This document shows positions 42,541 through 53,190 of a stretch of DNA of 64,000 bases, one piece after another. The position numbers and the translations under genes were made by a program. This stretch comes from Turnera subulata (lineage: Eukaryota; Streptophyta; Magnoliopsida; Malpighiales; Passifloraceae): the NCBI GenBank assembly GCA_028386065.3, contig JAKUCV010001072.1:65786-129785 (forward strand), in the 5' to 3' direction. Position 1 is the first letter of the stretch. Each line of letters begins with the position of its first letter. Under the pieces are notes generated by a model. The model worked only from the letters and a program-made list of their open reading frames with translations, was not told where the DNA came from and did no database searches.

Positions 42541-43598
42541 GGATAAAGGATTTTTTGGTACCTGTACTCGGCCTTAATTCTTTTGGTACTTGTACTGAAA
42601 TTTCGTGATTTTTGGTACCTGTACTCGGCCTTAATTTTTTTTGGTACTTGTACTGAAATTTCGTGATTTTTGGTACCTGTACTTGGTAGTTTTCATTAAT
42701 TTTGGTACTTCCGGGGGCCGGAGGGTCGTCGAAGACACATGTTAATTTTATATGAGGCCACGTCATTAGGTGGTTAACCCCACCCGGGTTCTCCCGATTT
42801 TGACCCGAAACTACCAAAAAACCAACCCGTTCCGGGTGTAAATACCCCAATTTTATTTTAAAAGGTGAGATTAAATGTAAAAAGGAATTATAAAATTAAT
42901 TAAAAATAAATATTTATTTTAGAAAAGTAAATTTATAAAATTTATAATTATTTATAGTTTTATAAATTAAAATAAAGTATTTTTTTCTTAAAAAAATTTA
43001 TATAAATTTTATATTTTTTAAAATTAAAATAAATTTATATAAAATTTTTAATTTATTTTTTTATAAAAAATTATTAAAACAATTATTTTTAAAAAATTTA
43101 TTTCATAAATTTATATGAAAAATATATTATAATTTTTCTAAAATAAAAAATTATTTTACAAAATTATAAAAATTATTTTATTTTAAAATTTTCATAATAA
43201 TTCTAAAAGATAATTTTATTTTAAAAAATTAATATATAAAATTTATAATTATATTTTTTAGAAATTATAATTCTTGGATTTATTAATTATTTTAAATTAA
43301 TTTAATTATCCTTTCTAGAATTAATCTCACTTTTTTAAAATAAAATTGGGATAGTTGGTATGGTTAGACCCGAAGCGGGTCGGTCTTTTGGTGGTTTGGG
43401 TCGAAATTAGGGGAAGCCCGGTGGGGTTAACCACCAGAAGACGTGGCCTCATATAAAATTGACACGTGTCTCCGGAAACCAGAAGTACCAAAATTAATGA
43501 AAACTACCAAGTACAGGTACCAAAAATCATGAAATTTTAGTACGTGTACCAAAAAAAAATCGAGGCCGAGGACAGGTACCAAAAAATCCTTTATTCTA
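42541..43598. mobile_element. Foldback/MULE-like element with very long inverted arms
   Basis: The insertion is flanked by ctaatcttag (42531-42540) and ctattcttag (43599-43608), a 9-10 bp duplication with one mismatch. The ends read GGATAAAGGATTTTTTGG and its inverse. The arms pair over roughly 350 bp each, including GGTACCTGTAC repeats, a TTAACCCCACCCGGG block and AATTTTATTTTAAAA. The centre (42850-43330) is almost pure A/T. There is no coding capacity. The TSD length favours a Mutator-type nonautonomous foldback. Confidence 0.8.
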
Positions 43599-44740
43599 CT
43601 ATTCTTAGACCTTCAAAATCAGACTCCTGATCCCATCCGAACAAGTTGCCCACCTATAAGGTGAGTTCAGCTTCTGCGTCTAGGTCAACCTAAGCCTAGT
43701 GCTGCGACACTTGGTCCTCTTGGTCTAATTTGTCCTCTATGATTCTACTATTTACTCTTCTGGTGTCAGAGTCGCCCAAAGTATTTGTTAAAATAATACT
43801 ACCAGTGATCCTGTTGAAAGTCTTGACCTTTCTTTTCTTTGTTAGCAGCATTGATTTCATTGCAATCATGATTTTCCTTTCAATAAGGCTCAAAAGAGTC
43901 CAATTTGGGATAAAAGTATGCTCTAGGCTGTTTAAAACATGAGTCTGGAGTGGGCTTTAAGGCATGGCCCTAAAGGTGAAGGGAGGAAGTCTGACAGGTC
44001 CCTCTGGTGGTAACTGCGGGCTTGTAGTATAGGGAACCAGTTGGCTACAAATGCCCAATTTAGTATTATCGTTAAAGATCATTCTGCTTCCACTACTGGA
44101 CGATTCTCCTTCTTCCAAAGAATAAAATCTGTCATACTTTTCCTAAGAAGGTGTCGAGCTATTGGGAAGAGAGCAAGGTACACTTTTTGAAACTGACATG
44201 TTATCACTTGAGTCGCCTTTGAATGGAGAATTCTTCCCCCTAGACTTAAGAATAGGCTGGTTTGAATTATTCTTGGACTGAGTCGACAGGACAGCTGTAG
44301 CAGAAGCCCTAGGGTTGGTGTCAACTCCGTTGACTGGTGCGTTGATATTTTCGATTATACCCATTAAACGAAAGGGGTCAGAGTCCAAGGCTGATTTTTT
44401 TTGGGCCTCTTTGTGGACGTTTAATGGGATTGAGTGCCTGCTGCCGCCAGAGGGCGGTGCAATTACTTTGCCAGATTTGGACCTACGGTTGGAACTTGGT
44501 GAGTTAGGGTCTAGGAAATCAGGTCTGTCACAGAATGAGCATTTGATGATTGCTCAACAATGCAGAAGTGAGAATTAGGTACTTTCGAGCAGGACACATA
44601 CGAATGTATCCCATCAACCTCCACTCGCACTTCCCAAGAGATAAGTCGACGTACAGTAGTTAGGACTTGCACGAAGGCATATTCCAGATTCGTTTTATTC
44701 TTCGTGCATTCTGCAAGCTTAATCATTGAAGCAAATCTTC
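43599..44740 (-). mobile_element. LINE F, part 1: ORF1 remnants
   Basis: The minus strand has pieces of a plant L1 ORF1: a DUF4283-like end (LISWEVRVEVDGIHSYVSCS at 44640-44580) and a Ser/Asn-rich tail (44388-44143). Several frames are needed, so the ORF is decayed. The 5' end of the LINE near 44740-44800 is not sharp. Confidence 0.65.
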
Positions 44741-44948
44741 TATTAGCACTGGAGAAGAAATCATGGCTCCATGCTTGGAGGGGGACCTCCTTTAATTTCT
44801 AGGATCATAGCCTGGTTTTTAGGCCCTAAAAAGGTTGAAAAGCTCTTTTATCCATTCGGGCAAAAAGGTTTTCATATAGAAAAATATAGAGAGAAAATAG
44901 AAATTGGATTATTCCCTCTAATTTATCATTGGTTTGTACATAAATATG

Positions 44949-44968
44949 GACTCTATATTTATAGAGCC
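44949..44968 (-). promoter_or_regulatory. TATA-like box within a palindrome
   Basis: CTCTATA and TATAGAG pair around two bases, and on the minus strand the site reads TATAAATATAG. It resembles an LTR core promoter for repeat G read on the minus strand. The call is tentative. Confidence 0.4.
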
Positions 44969-46279
44969 AAAATATAATATTATTTACTTTGTGGGAAAGT
45001 TTTGGTGGCCCCATTTTCCCCTGATTTATACCGTGATTTAAGGAGATAACTTCCTAAGTAAGTCTCAACTTGTCTTCCTTGAGAAGTCAAAGGCCACGTG
45101 GTTCCCGTCTGGATTCTTGGATTGCCATGAAGCTTCCTCGGGGAAGCTGAGGGGAGTGTGGTTTGAGCTAGTACAGGCTGCCTCAAATTGGGCTTCCGGT
45201 TTGGGTCCTAGGGCTGTTGTGCAGCTTCCAGGGGAACCATGAGTCTTAGGACCATCGTGGAGCTTCCCGGGGAACACCTTGGTTAGTATAGGCTCCTCTG
45301 TTTGTTCGGTTACATGGGCCATCATGTAGTCCAGTTTTATAGGCTCGGGGTTTGTCGGGTCCACTAATATTTTGGGTCATATCACCAGCCTTCTAAATGG
45401 CTGAATCTTGGTACAAGTTCAGGCATTTAAGTATTTATGGCCCTTTGAACGTCATCATATTTAAGGAATACGCTTTGAAGAATATTGCCTCGTTAAAAAC
45501 CTTATTAGGAATGACCCAACGTTATAAAAACCTGATGAAAGAAAAAAAGTGTAGTGATTTCTTCATCATTTGGAAGGTTTCGAGGGTGCAACGGCCCTGT
45601 CTTTCTTGAAAATCTTCAAATGTTGAAGTTGGCAGCGTCTTGATAAACTTTGAGTGCCTCCCTTAGTAGTGATCTCAACTTAGATATTGTATTTCGAACC
45701 AAGATATATGTACTATTTCCAGCTGCTTGGGTAGGTACCCTTTTCTGTGAAGAGACTCTTTAAAAGGTGGGCGGCCTTTATGGTACCATCTAATTAGGTA
45801 GCCCCAAGATGGGCATCCACAAGAACATTGGTTCCTCTGAAAAGGATATTTTTGAAGACGCTTCTTCAACCTTGATAGGATTTGAACTTCTCTTGCACCA
45901 TTTGGAATCTTCGGGTAGCTTTCGTGCTTCCAACCTCGTCACTTAGAGTGATTTCTTGGGGTTCCTAGCCTTCCTAACATTGGACATGGCTATGGGTTTT
46001 GAATGGAAACATGACATAAATTATTCTTCGTGTTCTTCAAGGAATCGGACACCTTGTATGAGTTTTCGTGAGGATTTTCTCGGAGAGTAGCCATTTTCCT
46101 CTGAGCTTCCCGCGAGTGGTAGTCGTTTGTTTGCACGTTCAGTGTGTGGTTTTGGAGAACTCGCCCTTTCACTGCATTGGCTCTGAGTTAGAATAAGCTT
46201 CTCCGTTTAAGGTCTACTATTGCTTTTGTTATTAACCTTGGGCACCTAACGACTTTCATTTGGAGCCTCCGTAGAGTCT

Positions 46280-46520
46280 TGTTTGGAACCACTCTAGGGG
46301 TGATCTTTGTTGGGCCCCTCCCGGTCTTTGTTTTGGAACCTCAATGTTTTCTTTGTTGGGAACCACTCCACGGGTTATCTATGTTGGCACCTCTTGGCCT
46401 TTGTTTTGGACCCTCAATAGGATCCTTGTTGGGAACCACTCTACGGGTTATCTACGTTGGACACCTCCCGGCCTTTGTTTTGGACCCTCATTAGGATCTT
46501 TACTTTAGGTCACTCCTAGG
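46280..46520. repeat. About 74-bp minisatellite, first block in G
   Basis: Three units of the form ACCACTCTACGGGTTATC ... CCTCCCGGCCTTTGTTTTGGA ... TTGTTGGGA, spaced 73-75 bp. Confidence 0.8.
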
Positions 46521-47519
46521 TGTTGGTGACCGTTTTCTGAAATGGAGCTTTAGCATTAGGTGCCTTATTAAGAAAAAAGCGACCTTTGGTGCTACTTTTT
46601 TATCCTCTAGAATGGCTCATAGGCAATAGGAACCCCGCTTAGTGAAGGGCAGCCCTAGATGTAGTATAGGTAGCTTTGTAGGTGGCATACATTGGCATTG
46701 TAAGCTTGACCTGTGTTGCATCTGTTGGGGTATTTGAAAGCTTTGGGTGCCATCTTGGGACGTCATCCTAGTTTTCATCTTCAAGCAAGTTTATGGAGGC
46801 TTTCTTAGTGTCCCTTTAAAGTTTCAGTTTGGCCTCAGGTTCCTTTTCGGGAAGAGAGGAAGCTTTGGGGATTACTCTGATTATTTTCTGTAATGCATAT
46901 GGTATTTTAAGATCCTACTAGAGGGGTAGCCTCTAGCAAGACTATAGATATCTTTGTGAGCGGCAAATAGGCCTCAAGTGCCCTTGATGTTGCTCCAACA
47001 TTAGAATGGATGAGCATCTTTACGACCTTTCTTTGGTGCCCCAATAGGAGATGGGAATCCTTGTGTCAACGTGTTGTCTCCTCACATCCCGTAGATGCCT
47101 TATCAAGAGATGGGTATTTTTGTTTACGAAGGGCCCATTTGAGAGAGTGGCGGCCTTTTGGGTACCAGGTGGCTATCTGGTATCCCAAATAAGGTGATCC
47201 TTACATGACATCTGTAAAAATATTGGTTCCTCTGAATGGTATTTGGGAAGCTTTCCCATTACAAGCTCCCGATACTTAGGATGACCATTTGGGATACCCG
47301 AGCTTCCTAATATTGGATTTGGCTATGGGTTTCGAGTGGAAACATGACATAGATCATTCTTCATGATCTTCCGGGAATCAGATGCCTTATAGGAGTTTCT
47401 AGTGAGGATTTTATTGGGAAGTCGTGATCTAAACTTCCTGTTAGTGTTGGCTGCTCAGGACTTGTTTACACATTAAGTGTGTGGTTCTAGGGAGCTTGCC
47501 ATTTTACTTTTGGTCCTCG

Positions 47520-47950
47520 TTTCAAACCTTTGTAGAGTTTTGGTTTGGAACCCCTCTATGGGTGATGTTCGTAAGGGCACCTCCTGGCCTTCTTTTGGGA
47601 ACCTCCGTCGGGTTTTTGCTTTGAGCCACTCTCTAGGCTATCTTTGTTGGGCACCTGCTGGCCTTCATTTTTGAAAACCTCCATGACTCCCTTCTTTGAA
47701 CCACTCGATGGGTTATCTTTGTCAGGCACCTCCTAGCCTTTGTGTTTTGGAACCTCCATAGGATCTTTGCTAGGAACCACTCAATGGGTTATCTTTGTTG
47801 GGCGCCTCCCGTCCTTTGTTTTGGGAACCTCCGTGGGTCCTTTTTTTGAACCACTCGATGGGTTATCTTTATTGGGCGCCTCTTGACTTCCATTTCGAGA
47901 CCTCAATAGGATCTTTACTGGGAACCGCTCATGGGTCCTTTGGTGGCTTT
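47520..47950. repeat. About 74-bp minisatellite, second block in G
   Basis: Five to six diverged units of the same type as at 46280-46520 (ACCACTCGATGGGTTATC, GCACCTCCTGGCC). The unit number differs between the two copies of the larger duplication. Confidence 0.8.
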
Positions 47951-48163
47951 ATAAAATCACTATTTTTGAAATGGGGCTTTGCCATTAGGTGCCTTATTAA
48001 GAAGAAGGCGACCTTTGCTGCTACTTTGGTATCCTCTTGAATGGCTCTTAGGCACTAGGAATCCCATTTAACGAAGGGCAGCCCTGGATGCAATATAGGT
48101 AATTTTATAGAAGGCACACATGGGCCTTGTAAGCTTAACTTGTGTTTCATCCGTTGGGGCGTT

Positions 48164-48446
48164 TGTGTGCACCATTCATCCAGCCTCCAAATTCGCCTAG
48201 GTGACTTGCATCATTCCCTCCCTCTTCAAAGCGATTCATCTTCGAATCGATACCTACAAAGTCAGTAGGAGAAAATTCAGCAATAACGAAAGTAGTATGA
48301 TCATTATTCTCACCTTGTAAACCAAGATTTATGCTTAAAGGATCAAGCTCTATGCATCTAGCTTCTTCCGCCGGATCATGCAATGTACGCCTAGAATTCT
48401 GTTGTATCTCCCTGAAGAATATCACAAAAATAGGCATAACAAAGAA
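48164..48446 (-). other. Gypsy E 3' region, PPT and LTR stub
   Basis: Noncoding. The PPT GAAGAGGGAGGGAA (minus strand) directly precedes TGATGCAAGTCACC at 48213, the 3' LTR start. About 50 bp of LTR remain before repeat G resumes. Confidence 0.65.
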
Positions 48447-48770
48447 CTAATGTAGAAAATAATCAAGGAAACAAACATATAAATTACTCACCATGTTGTC
48501 CAATCTAGGCATTACAATCATAGAAAAGGAATTTAAAACCTGATGCTCCTTTTTAGTTGTAATTGGTGCCCCATGTATAGTTCCAATTTCCCATAAGTTT
48601 GGCAACCCTATATGACGAGCATCCCCAAGTACCTGCAAAGAAACAACACATCTAGAGAGACAAGGGTTAAGGTTGGCATTAAGCCAAGCTTCCTTGTACA
48701 GAAGTACAAATAAACTCTTTATCCTCTCATGTTCAACCCTCACTTCTCTCTCATTTGAGTCTTTTAACAC
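48447..48770 (-). pseudogene. Gypsy E pre-RT fragment
   Basis: The frame reads SLFVLLYKEAWLNANLNPCL and SRCVVSLQ, matching the short region that leads into the RT of this gypsy group. It then departs to GAPITTKKEHQVLN, which looks like the last residues of a gypsy polyprotein. RT through integrase is thus missing. Confidence 0.5.
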
Positions 48771-48780
48771 AATTTTTTTT

Positions 48781-49045
48781 TTAGGCTTCTTTTATCTCTT
48801 TTCTTCTCTCACTCTCGGCTTCCTCTTTCTTTTCCTCTCTTTTATTTTCTTTTGAGCTCTCCTCTCCTTTTGCAAGGCTCTCAGTCTTCCTCTCTAGCTC
48901 TCCATTTGGAAGGTTCTTAGCCTTCCTCTCTTCTTTTTTAGTGTGACAAGATTCGGCCTCTTTCTCCTTTTTCCATGCTTCCACTTGACTTTTAACATGT
49001 AATTGATCCCCATCAACTTCCTTTGGAGGCAAGGGTGCAAGTGAA
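48781..49045 (-). pseudogene. Gypsy E post-protease lysine/glutamate-rich part
   Basis: After a frameshift the protein reads VSLAPLPPKEVDGDQL, the standard continuation of this protease family, then about 70 residues of Lys, Glu and Ser (KEKEAESCHTKKEERKA and so on). It ends at TAG 48781-48783. The extreme charge suggests an expanded linker. Confidence 0.6.
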
Positions 49046-49564
49046 ACTCTCCTTTCTCCCAAGGTAAAAAATATACCTAGTCTTGAACCCATCATGCACA
49101 ACTCTTCTATCATATTGCCATAGTCTCCCAAGCAATATTTGGCATGTATCCATAGGCACAACATCACACAACACTTGGTCAAAATACCGGCCAATGGAAA
49201 AAGAAACAAGGACTTGTTTGGTTACCTCAATTTCTCCCATGTCACTCGTCCTTTGTAGCTTGTAAGGTCTAGGATGTTCCAAACATTCCAATCCTAAACT
49301 TTCCACCATAGATGTGCTCACCATGTTGGTGTCGCTTTCCCCATCAATTTTAACACTGATAGCCTTCTCAGTCACCAAACATCTTGTATAGAAAAGTTTT
49401 TCCCTTTGCTCAACACCATCTTCCTTAACTTGAGTATTAAGCACATGCCTATCCATCCGATCAATCCCCTTTTTAAACGACATATCCAATCGTTGGAATA
49501 ACTCCTGGATATCCGCCATAGTAGCAGTCCTATCATCATCATTGCTACCTCCAGATCCAACCAT
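49013..49564 (-). CDS. Gypsy E gag start fused to protease
   Basis: The frame starts MVGSGGSNDDDRTATMADIQ, a gag-like N-terminus with a short helix. After only about 60 residues it enters a gypsy aspartic protease region: KLFYTRCLVTEKAISVKIDG, MVSTSMVESLGLECLEHPRP, QVLVSFSIGRYFDQVLCDVV and PMDTCQILLGRLWQYDRRVV. The active site reads D-G-E where D-G-G/S is usual. The gag capsid and zinc knuckle are missing, so gag and protease were joined by deletion. The frame shifts at about 49040. Confidence 0.75.
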   Translation of the reverse strand: MVGSGGSNDDDRTATMADIQELFQRLDMSFKKGIDRMDRHVLNTQVKEDGVEQREKLFYTRCLVTEKAISVKIDGESDTNMVSTSMVESLGLECLEHPRPYKLQRTSDMGEIEVTKQVLVSFSIGRYFDQVLCDVVPMDTCQILLGRLWQYDRRVVHDGFKTRYIFYLGRKESFTCTLASKGS

Positions 49565-49719
49565 GATGTAATACCTGCAAGAAACTTAGTAGTAATAAAA
49601 GTTTCTCACGTGTATCTCTCGTGGCAATTTGATGAAACACTCGCCTTTTACCTCTCCTGAAATCTTACTTTGTTTATTCTTTGGATTAGTAAATCTTATC
49701 TAATAATATACAAACCTGC
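49565..49719 (-). other. Gypsy E sequence between gag start and plastid DNA
   Basis: A short noncoding stretch. The join to plastid sequence lies near 49720. Confidence 0.4.
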
Positions 49720-50823
49720 AACACTTCCCCGCACCACCCCCATGGGGATGGTCGACAGGGTTCATAGCTGCTCCTCTTACTCTAGGACGTTTCCCTAGCC
49801 AACATTTCGATCCGGCTCGACCCAAACTTTTATGGGTCACCCCAGATTCCCTACTTGTCCGACTGTTGTTGAGAAGTTTTGGGATATTAAATGAACCTCG
49901 CCCGAAGGTAATTTTAATATGGCCGATTTCCCCTCTTTTGCAATCAGTTTCACTACAGCACCCGCAACTCTAGCTAATTGTCCTCCCTTTCCAAGTGTGA
50001 TTTCTATGTTATGTATGGCCGTGCCTAAGGGCATAGCGGTTGAAGTCGATTCTTCTTTCTTTTTTATCAATCAAAACCTCTTCCCAAACCGTACAAGCTT
50101 CTTCCAAAGCATACGGCTTTCTGGGTGTAGATGATGATATCTAGACAGTGGGTCTTATATATCGTACTATGAAGTAAAGTACTAGATGACTGGATAGATA
50201 GGAATCCAAATCTGCCGAATCACTCATCTTATCCTCTTCTACATCCTAGGTCTTCCCATTCCTTCATCTGGCTTATGTTCTTCATGTAGCATTCAGACCG
50301 AATGACTCTATGAAATTACGTCAATACTTCAACATAGTAGGGGTAACTTAGGAGACATCTCTATTTTTCCCCAGGGAATCTTTCGAATTACCACAACTTC
50401 ACTTTCCATTCGCCTCTGACCATCAAATGAAATAGGAATACCCCGTCCTCCTCTCTTTGAAAGAGGGATCGCTTCGGGTTCGATCAGTGCTTTAAACAAT
50501 TTTGTCTTCTCCATATTACGATATCTCTCGAGTCAAGAATTGGAAATGAGGAACTACTGAACTCAATCACTTGCTGCCGTTACTCTTCCGTTTTCTGTTG
50601 AGTTCTATTCTGTAGAGGTACTCAAATTGGATCGGTGATTGATTTTTAGGTTTCGTCGTCAACCTAATTGGTTACTTCCAATTACGTAAATCAATAGTTC
50701 AAACCGCACTCAAAGGTAGGGCATTTCCCATTTTGATAGGAACTTCTGTACCAGAACGAATGGTATCTCAAATTCGAGTCCCCTTGGGATGTACAATGTA
50801 TCCCTTCTCACCATCCCCATAGT
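49720..50823 (-). pseudogene. rpl2: Plastid rpl2, exon 2, group II intron and end of exon 1
   Basis: The minus strand carries the 3' part of exon 1 (50823-50710, encoding [15 protein letters not shown] and [13 protein letters not shown]), the intron from GTGCGGTTTGA at 50709 to about 50045, and exon 2 down to [11 protein letters not shown] at about 49725. rpl2 encodes ribosomal protein L2 of the plastid. The unspliced intron shows transfer as DNA. The HPHGGG loop is kept. Exon 1 has an in-frame TGA. Exon 2 is cut 45-50 codons before the usual end. This is a nuclear plastid insertion. Confidence 0.9.
49837..50045 (-). CDS. rpl2: rpl2 exon 2 core, open segment of the plastid copy
   Basis: Exon 2 coding reads [40 protein letters not shown] and [11 protein letters not shown], nearly as in living plastids with a few substitutions (for example STTV for SATV). 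The frame ends early at TAA 49837-49839, after which [18 protein letters not shown] sequence follows in another frame. It is not expected to be expressed in the nucleus. Confidence 0.85.
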
Positions 50824-52266
50824 TGTGAACACCCAAATTTGACCCACGAATATTTTACTAAAACTAGATTCTAAACACGCTTAACTTAACGTTAGTGAGA
50901 TGATCTGATTTTGAGTTAAGGTATAATAAGAATTTAATTTAGTAGAATTAATGTATTTTGGTAATCTAAACCTTTGTGCATATAAACCTTAGGATTAGTG
51001 AGATGATTTAATGATAGGGTAAAACATATAATAGGTTTATTTATATTAAAATACATTTCATTTCATTGCTTGGGCTCTTTTAGTTGTTTTTAACCCAATT
51101 ATATTGAGATGATTTATTTTTGGGTTAGGAATGGGTTTAAGCATTCAAGTAAATGGATTCTCTAGAGTTTACCCAGCCCACTAACACATTTCTTGCAGGA
51201 TAATTTTAGCTCTAATTTTCGTGGAAAATCAGAGCTAAATCATCATTTATGTAGAAATGTCGTTTTTGGTATGATTTTGTATGAAATAGGCATTAATGTG
51301 TAATCAATCTATTATGGAATGATTTAGGGGGAGTGATAATCAAGTAATTGAGTGATTCTGGGTTGATTAGGGGTTGATTACGCGGTAGGATCAAATCAGG
51401 GCTGAATTAGGGGGATTGAAGGTCGAAAAAGGAAAGAACGGGTGACACGCGGGGTGACCGGCGGTCATCTTGCAATGACCGCCAGGTGTTGGCGGTCATC
51501 CCCACAAGACGGCCGGCACTGGTGGTCATAGGTGCCCAGAATCTCCGATTTTCACCGATTTTGTTTCTAATTCGATCCTACGTGGTTTTGGACCAGATTT
51601 TCAGGCATAATCTTCACCATTAAGCAGGTCGACGCCCCTAGGGAGAAACTCTGGAGGATTTTCATGGGAGGCAATAGCAGAGGTTCAGCAAGGAGAGGTC
51701 AAGAAGAAAATCAACCATAGAGCTTAGAAACGGCAAGAAGGTGTGTGTAGAACTCAACCCATTACAAGGAGCTAGAGGAGGGCTACAAGAGGTAATACTA
51801 AACCCTCTTTTTTGATTGATCTATACTGATTATGTGCTGATGCTTTTGATGATGTAAGTGGTCGATTTGTGCCATGTTTAGAACTACGTGGCTTTGACCC
51901 CGATCACTCGGGTACATAGGTAATCTCGGTCTTACAACGGGATGCAACCAAATCTTCTTCTTCCCCCCTTCTCTTTATTTTCCACACATGCACCCTTGCA
52001 CCAGGCACACTTGCATTTCATAATTGCACATAGCCTCGACCCAACACGGATGGGTGCCTAACACCTTCCCATCTGTGACGAACCCCCGATCTCGTAACTT
52101 TGGTTCGCCATGACCATGTAGCCTAAAGGAGTCATCTACGGGTTTTTCCCAAGTTTTGCCCTTAATAAAACTCGGGTGGCGACTCCAATGTTATGGGATT
52201 GACCCGAAAAAGAAGGTGAAAGGATTAGGTGAATAGGCCCAAGTGATTTTGGGTCGGGTATTCACA
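50824..52266 (+). repeat. 5' LTR of Tat D
   Basis: Starts TGTGAACACCCAAATTTG and ends GGGTATTCACA. It is 129 bp shorter than the 3' LTR, mainly from one deletion at about 51635 that removed the TATA region. Inverted repeats include GGCGGTCAT (51460-51468) with ATGACCGCC (51475-51483). Confidence 0.9.
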
Positions 52267-52286
52267 ATTGGCCACTCCGTTGGGGA
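52267..52286 (+). other. Primer binding site of Tat D
   Basis: ATTGGCCACTCCGTTGGGGA follows the LTR end and resembles the TGGCGACTCC-CTGGGG site of Tat/Ogre elements. Confidence 0.55.
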
Positions 52287-53190
52287 AGTAGTGGGTTCAA
52301 GAGGCTTTGTCCAATTGTTGAATCTTGTGTGCCTTTTTACTTGTCATCATAAGTACCTTGCATTCATGACAATTGATGTGAAGACTTTACCGTAAGAGGG
52401 CGAGGGAATCCAAATCCGCTACAGTTTTTTCCTTAAGTGATAGTGGTCTGAGTGAACCCATTTCTCGATGCTTAGCAATGATGGGGATTAATTGGCCTTG
52501 GACCTCTTGCGATATCCTTTATCACATGTGAGGAGGTCAGCCTATTCCCTAGCGGCAACCTTTTGGCCCCCAACCATCTGCATACCTTGAGCATCTCATG
52601 CATGATGAATCAATAAGTGGTATGTTCATTTGAGTGATTAATTGTTGTGAAATCAAGTAAGTGTAAATATTGTGTTTTTCATGTCGATAAACATAAAAAC
52701 ATAAAAAATTCTAGAAAAGAGTATAGTAAAAAAAAAATCGTTGGGCCGGCTAGCTGGACCGCCGTGCTAACTCTACGTAGGGTGCTATACTGCAAAGTGT
52801 GAACTGACGAGGCAAGTAAACAAACCCTAGGGTTGTGAGTATACATGTTTAAACCGATGATAAATTTTTGATGTTGTCTCCCCAGTTGACATTTATGTTC
52901 AGTCGCCCTACCTTGTCTTAGGGAATTCATATTCGCATACATTCGGCATTCCATTCCATGTTTTTTAAAGCACAAAAATGAATTCGAGCTAGGGTGTCTC
53001 ATTTTTCAATTTTCGACCTTTTTGAACCTGAGGTCTTCATACAATATATATTTTGGGAGAATGAGAAAAATGTTTTGCGAATGTATTCCATCACACTTCC
53101 CCACCATTTTCAAAAATAAAACAAAGCTCAAATCTAGGATTCTTGATGGCTATGAACCTCATTTCATGAAAGGCGTATCTAGAGGGCACC
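52287..53190 (+). other. Tat D leader
   Basis: Noncoding. It matches the T1 leader on the other strand (for example around 52830-52960). No gene is seen until the ATG at 53191. Confidence 0.55.

Larger units (their letters stand above)
44741..48163. repeat. Noncoding repeat G, left part
   Basis: I find no gene. It contains a TATA-like box inside an inverted repeat (44949-44968), AGCTTCCTCGGGGAAGCT-type inverted repeats (45127-45290), and a diverged direct duplication in which 45700-46745 matches 47090-48163 with an offset near 1.39 kb. Within each copy lies a minisatellite of about 74-bp units. The sequence resumes at 62910, so element E split it. It could be the noncoding part of a large retroelement; the class is unknown. 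Confidence 0.6.

Noticed and set aside
50329..50514. Separate gene starting MEKTKLFKALIEPEAIPL
   Set aside because: It lies wholly within the rpl2 group II intron, whose sequence is open by chance here.
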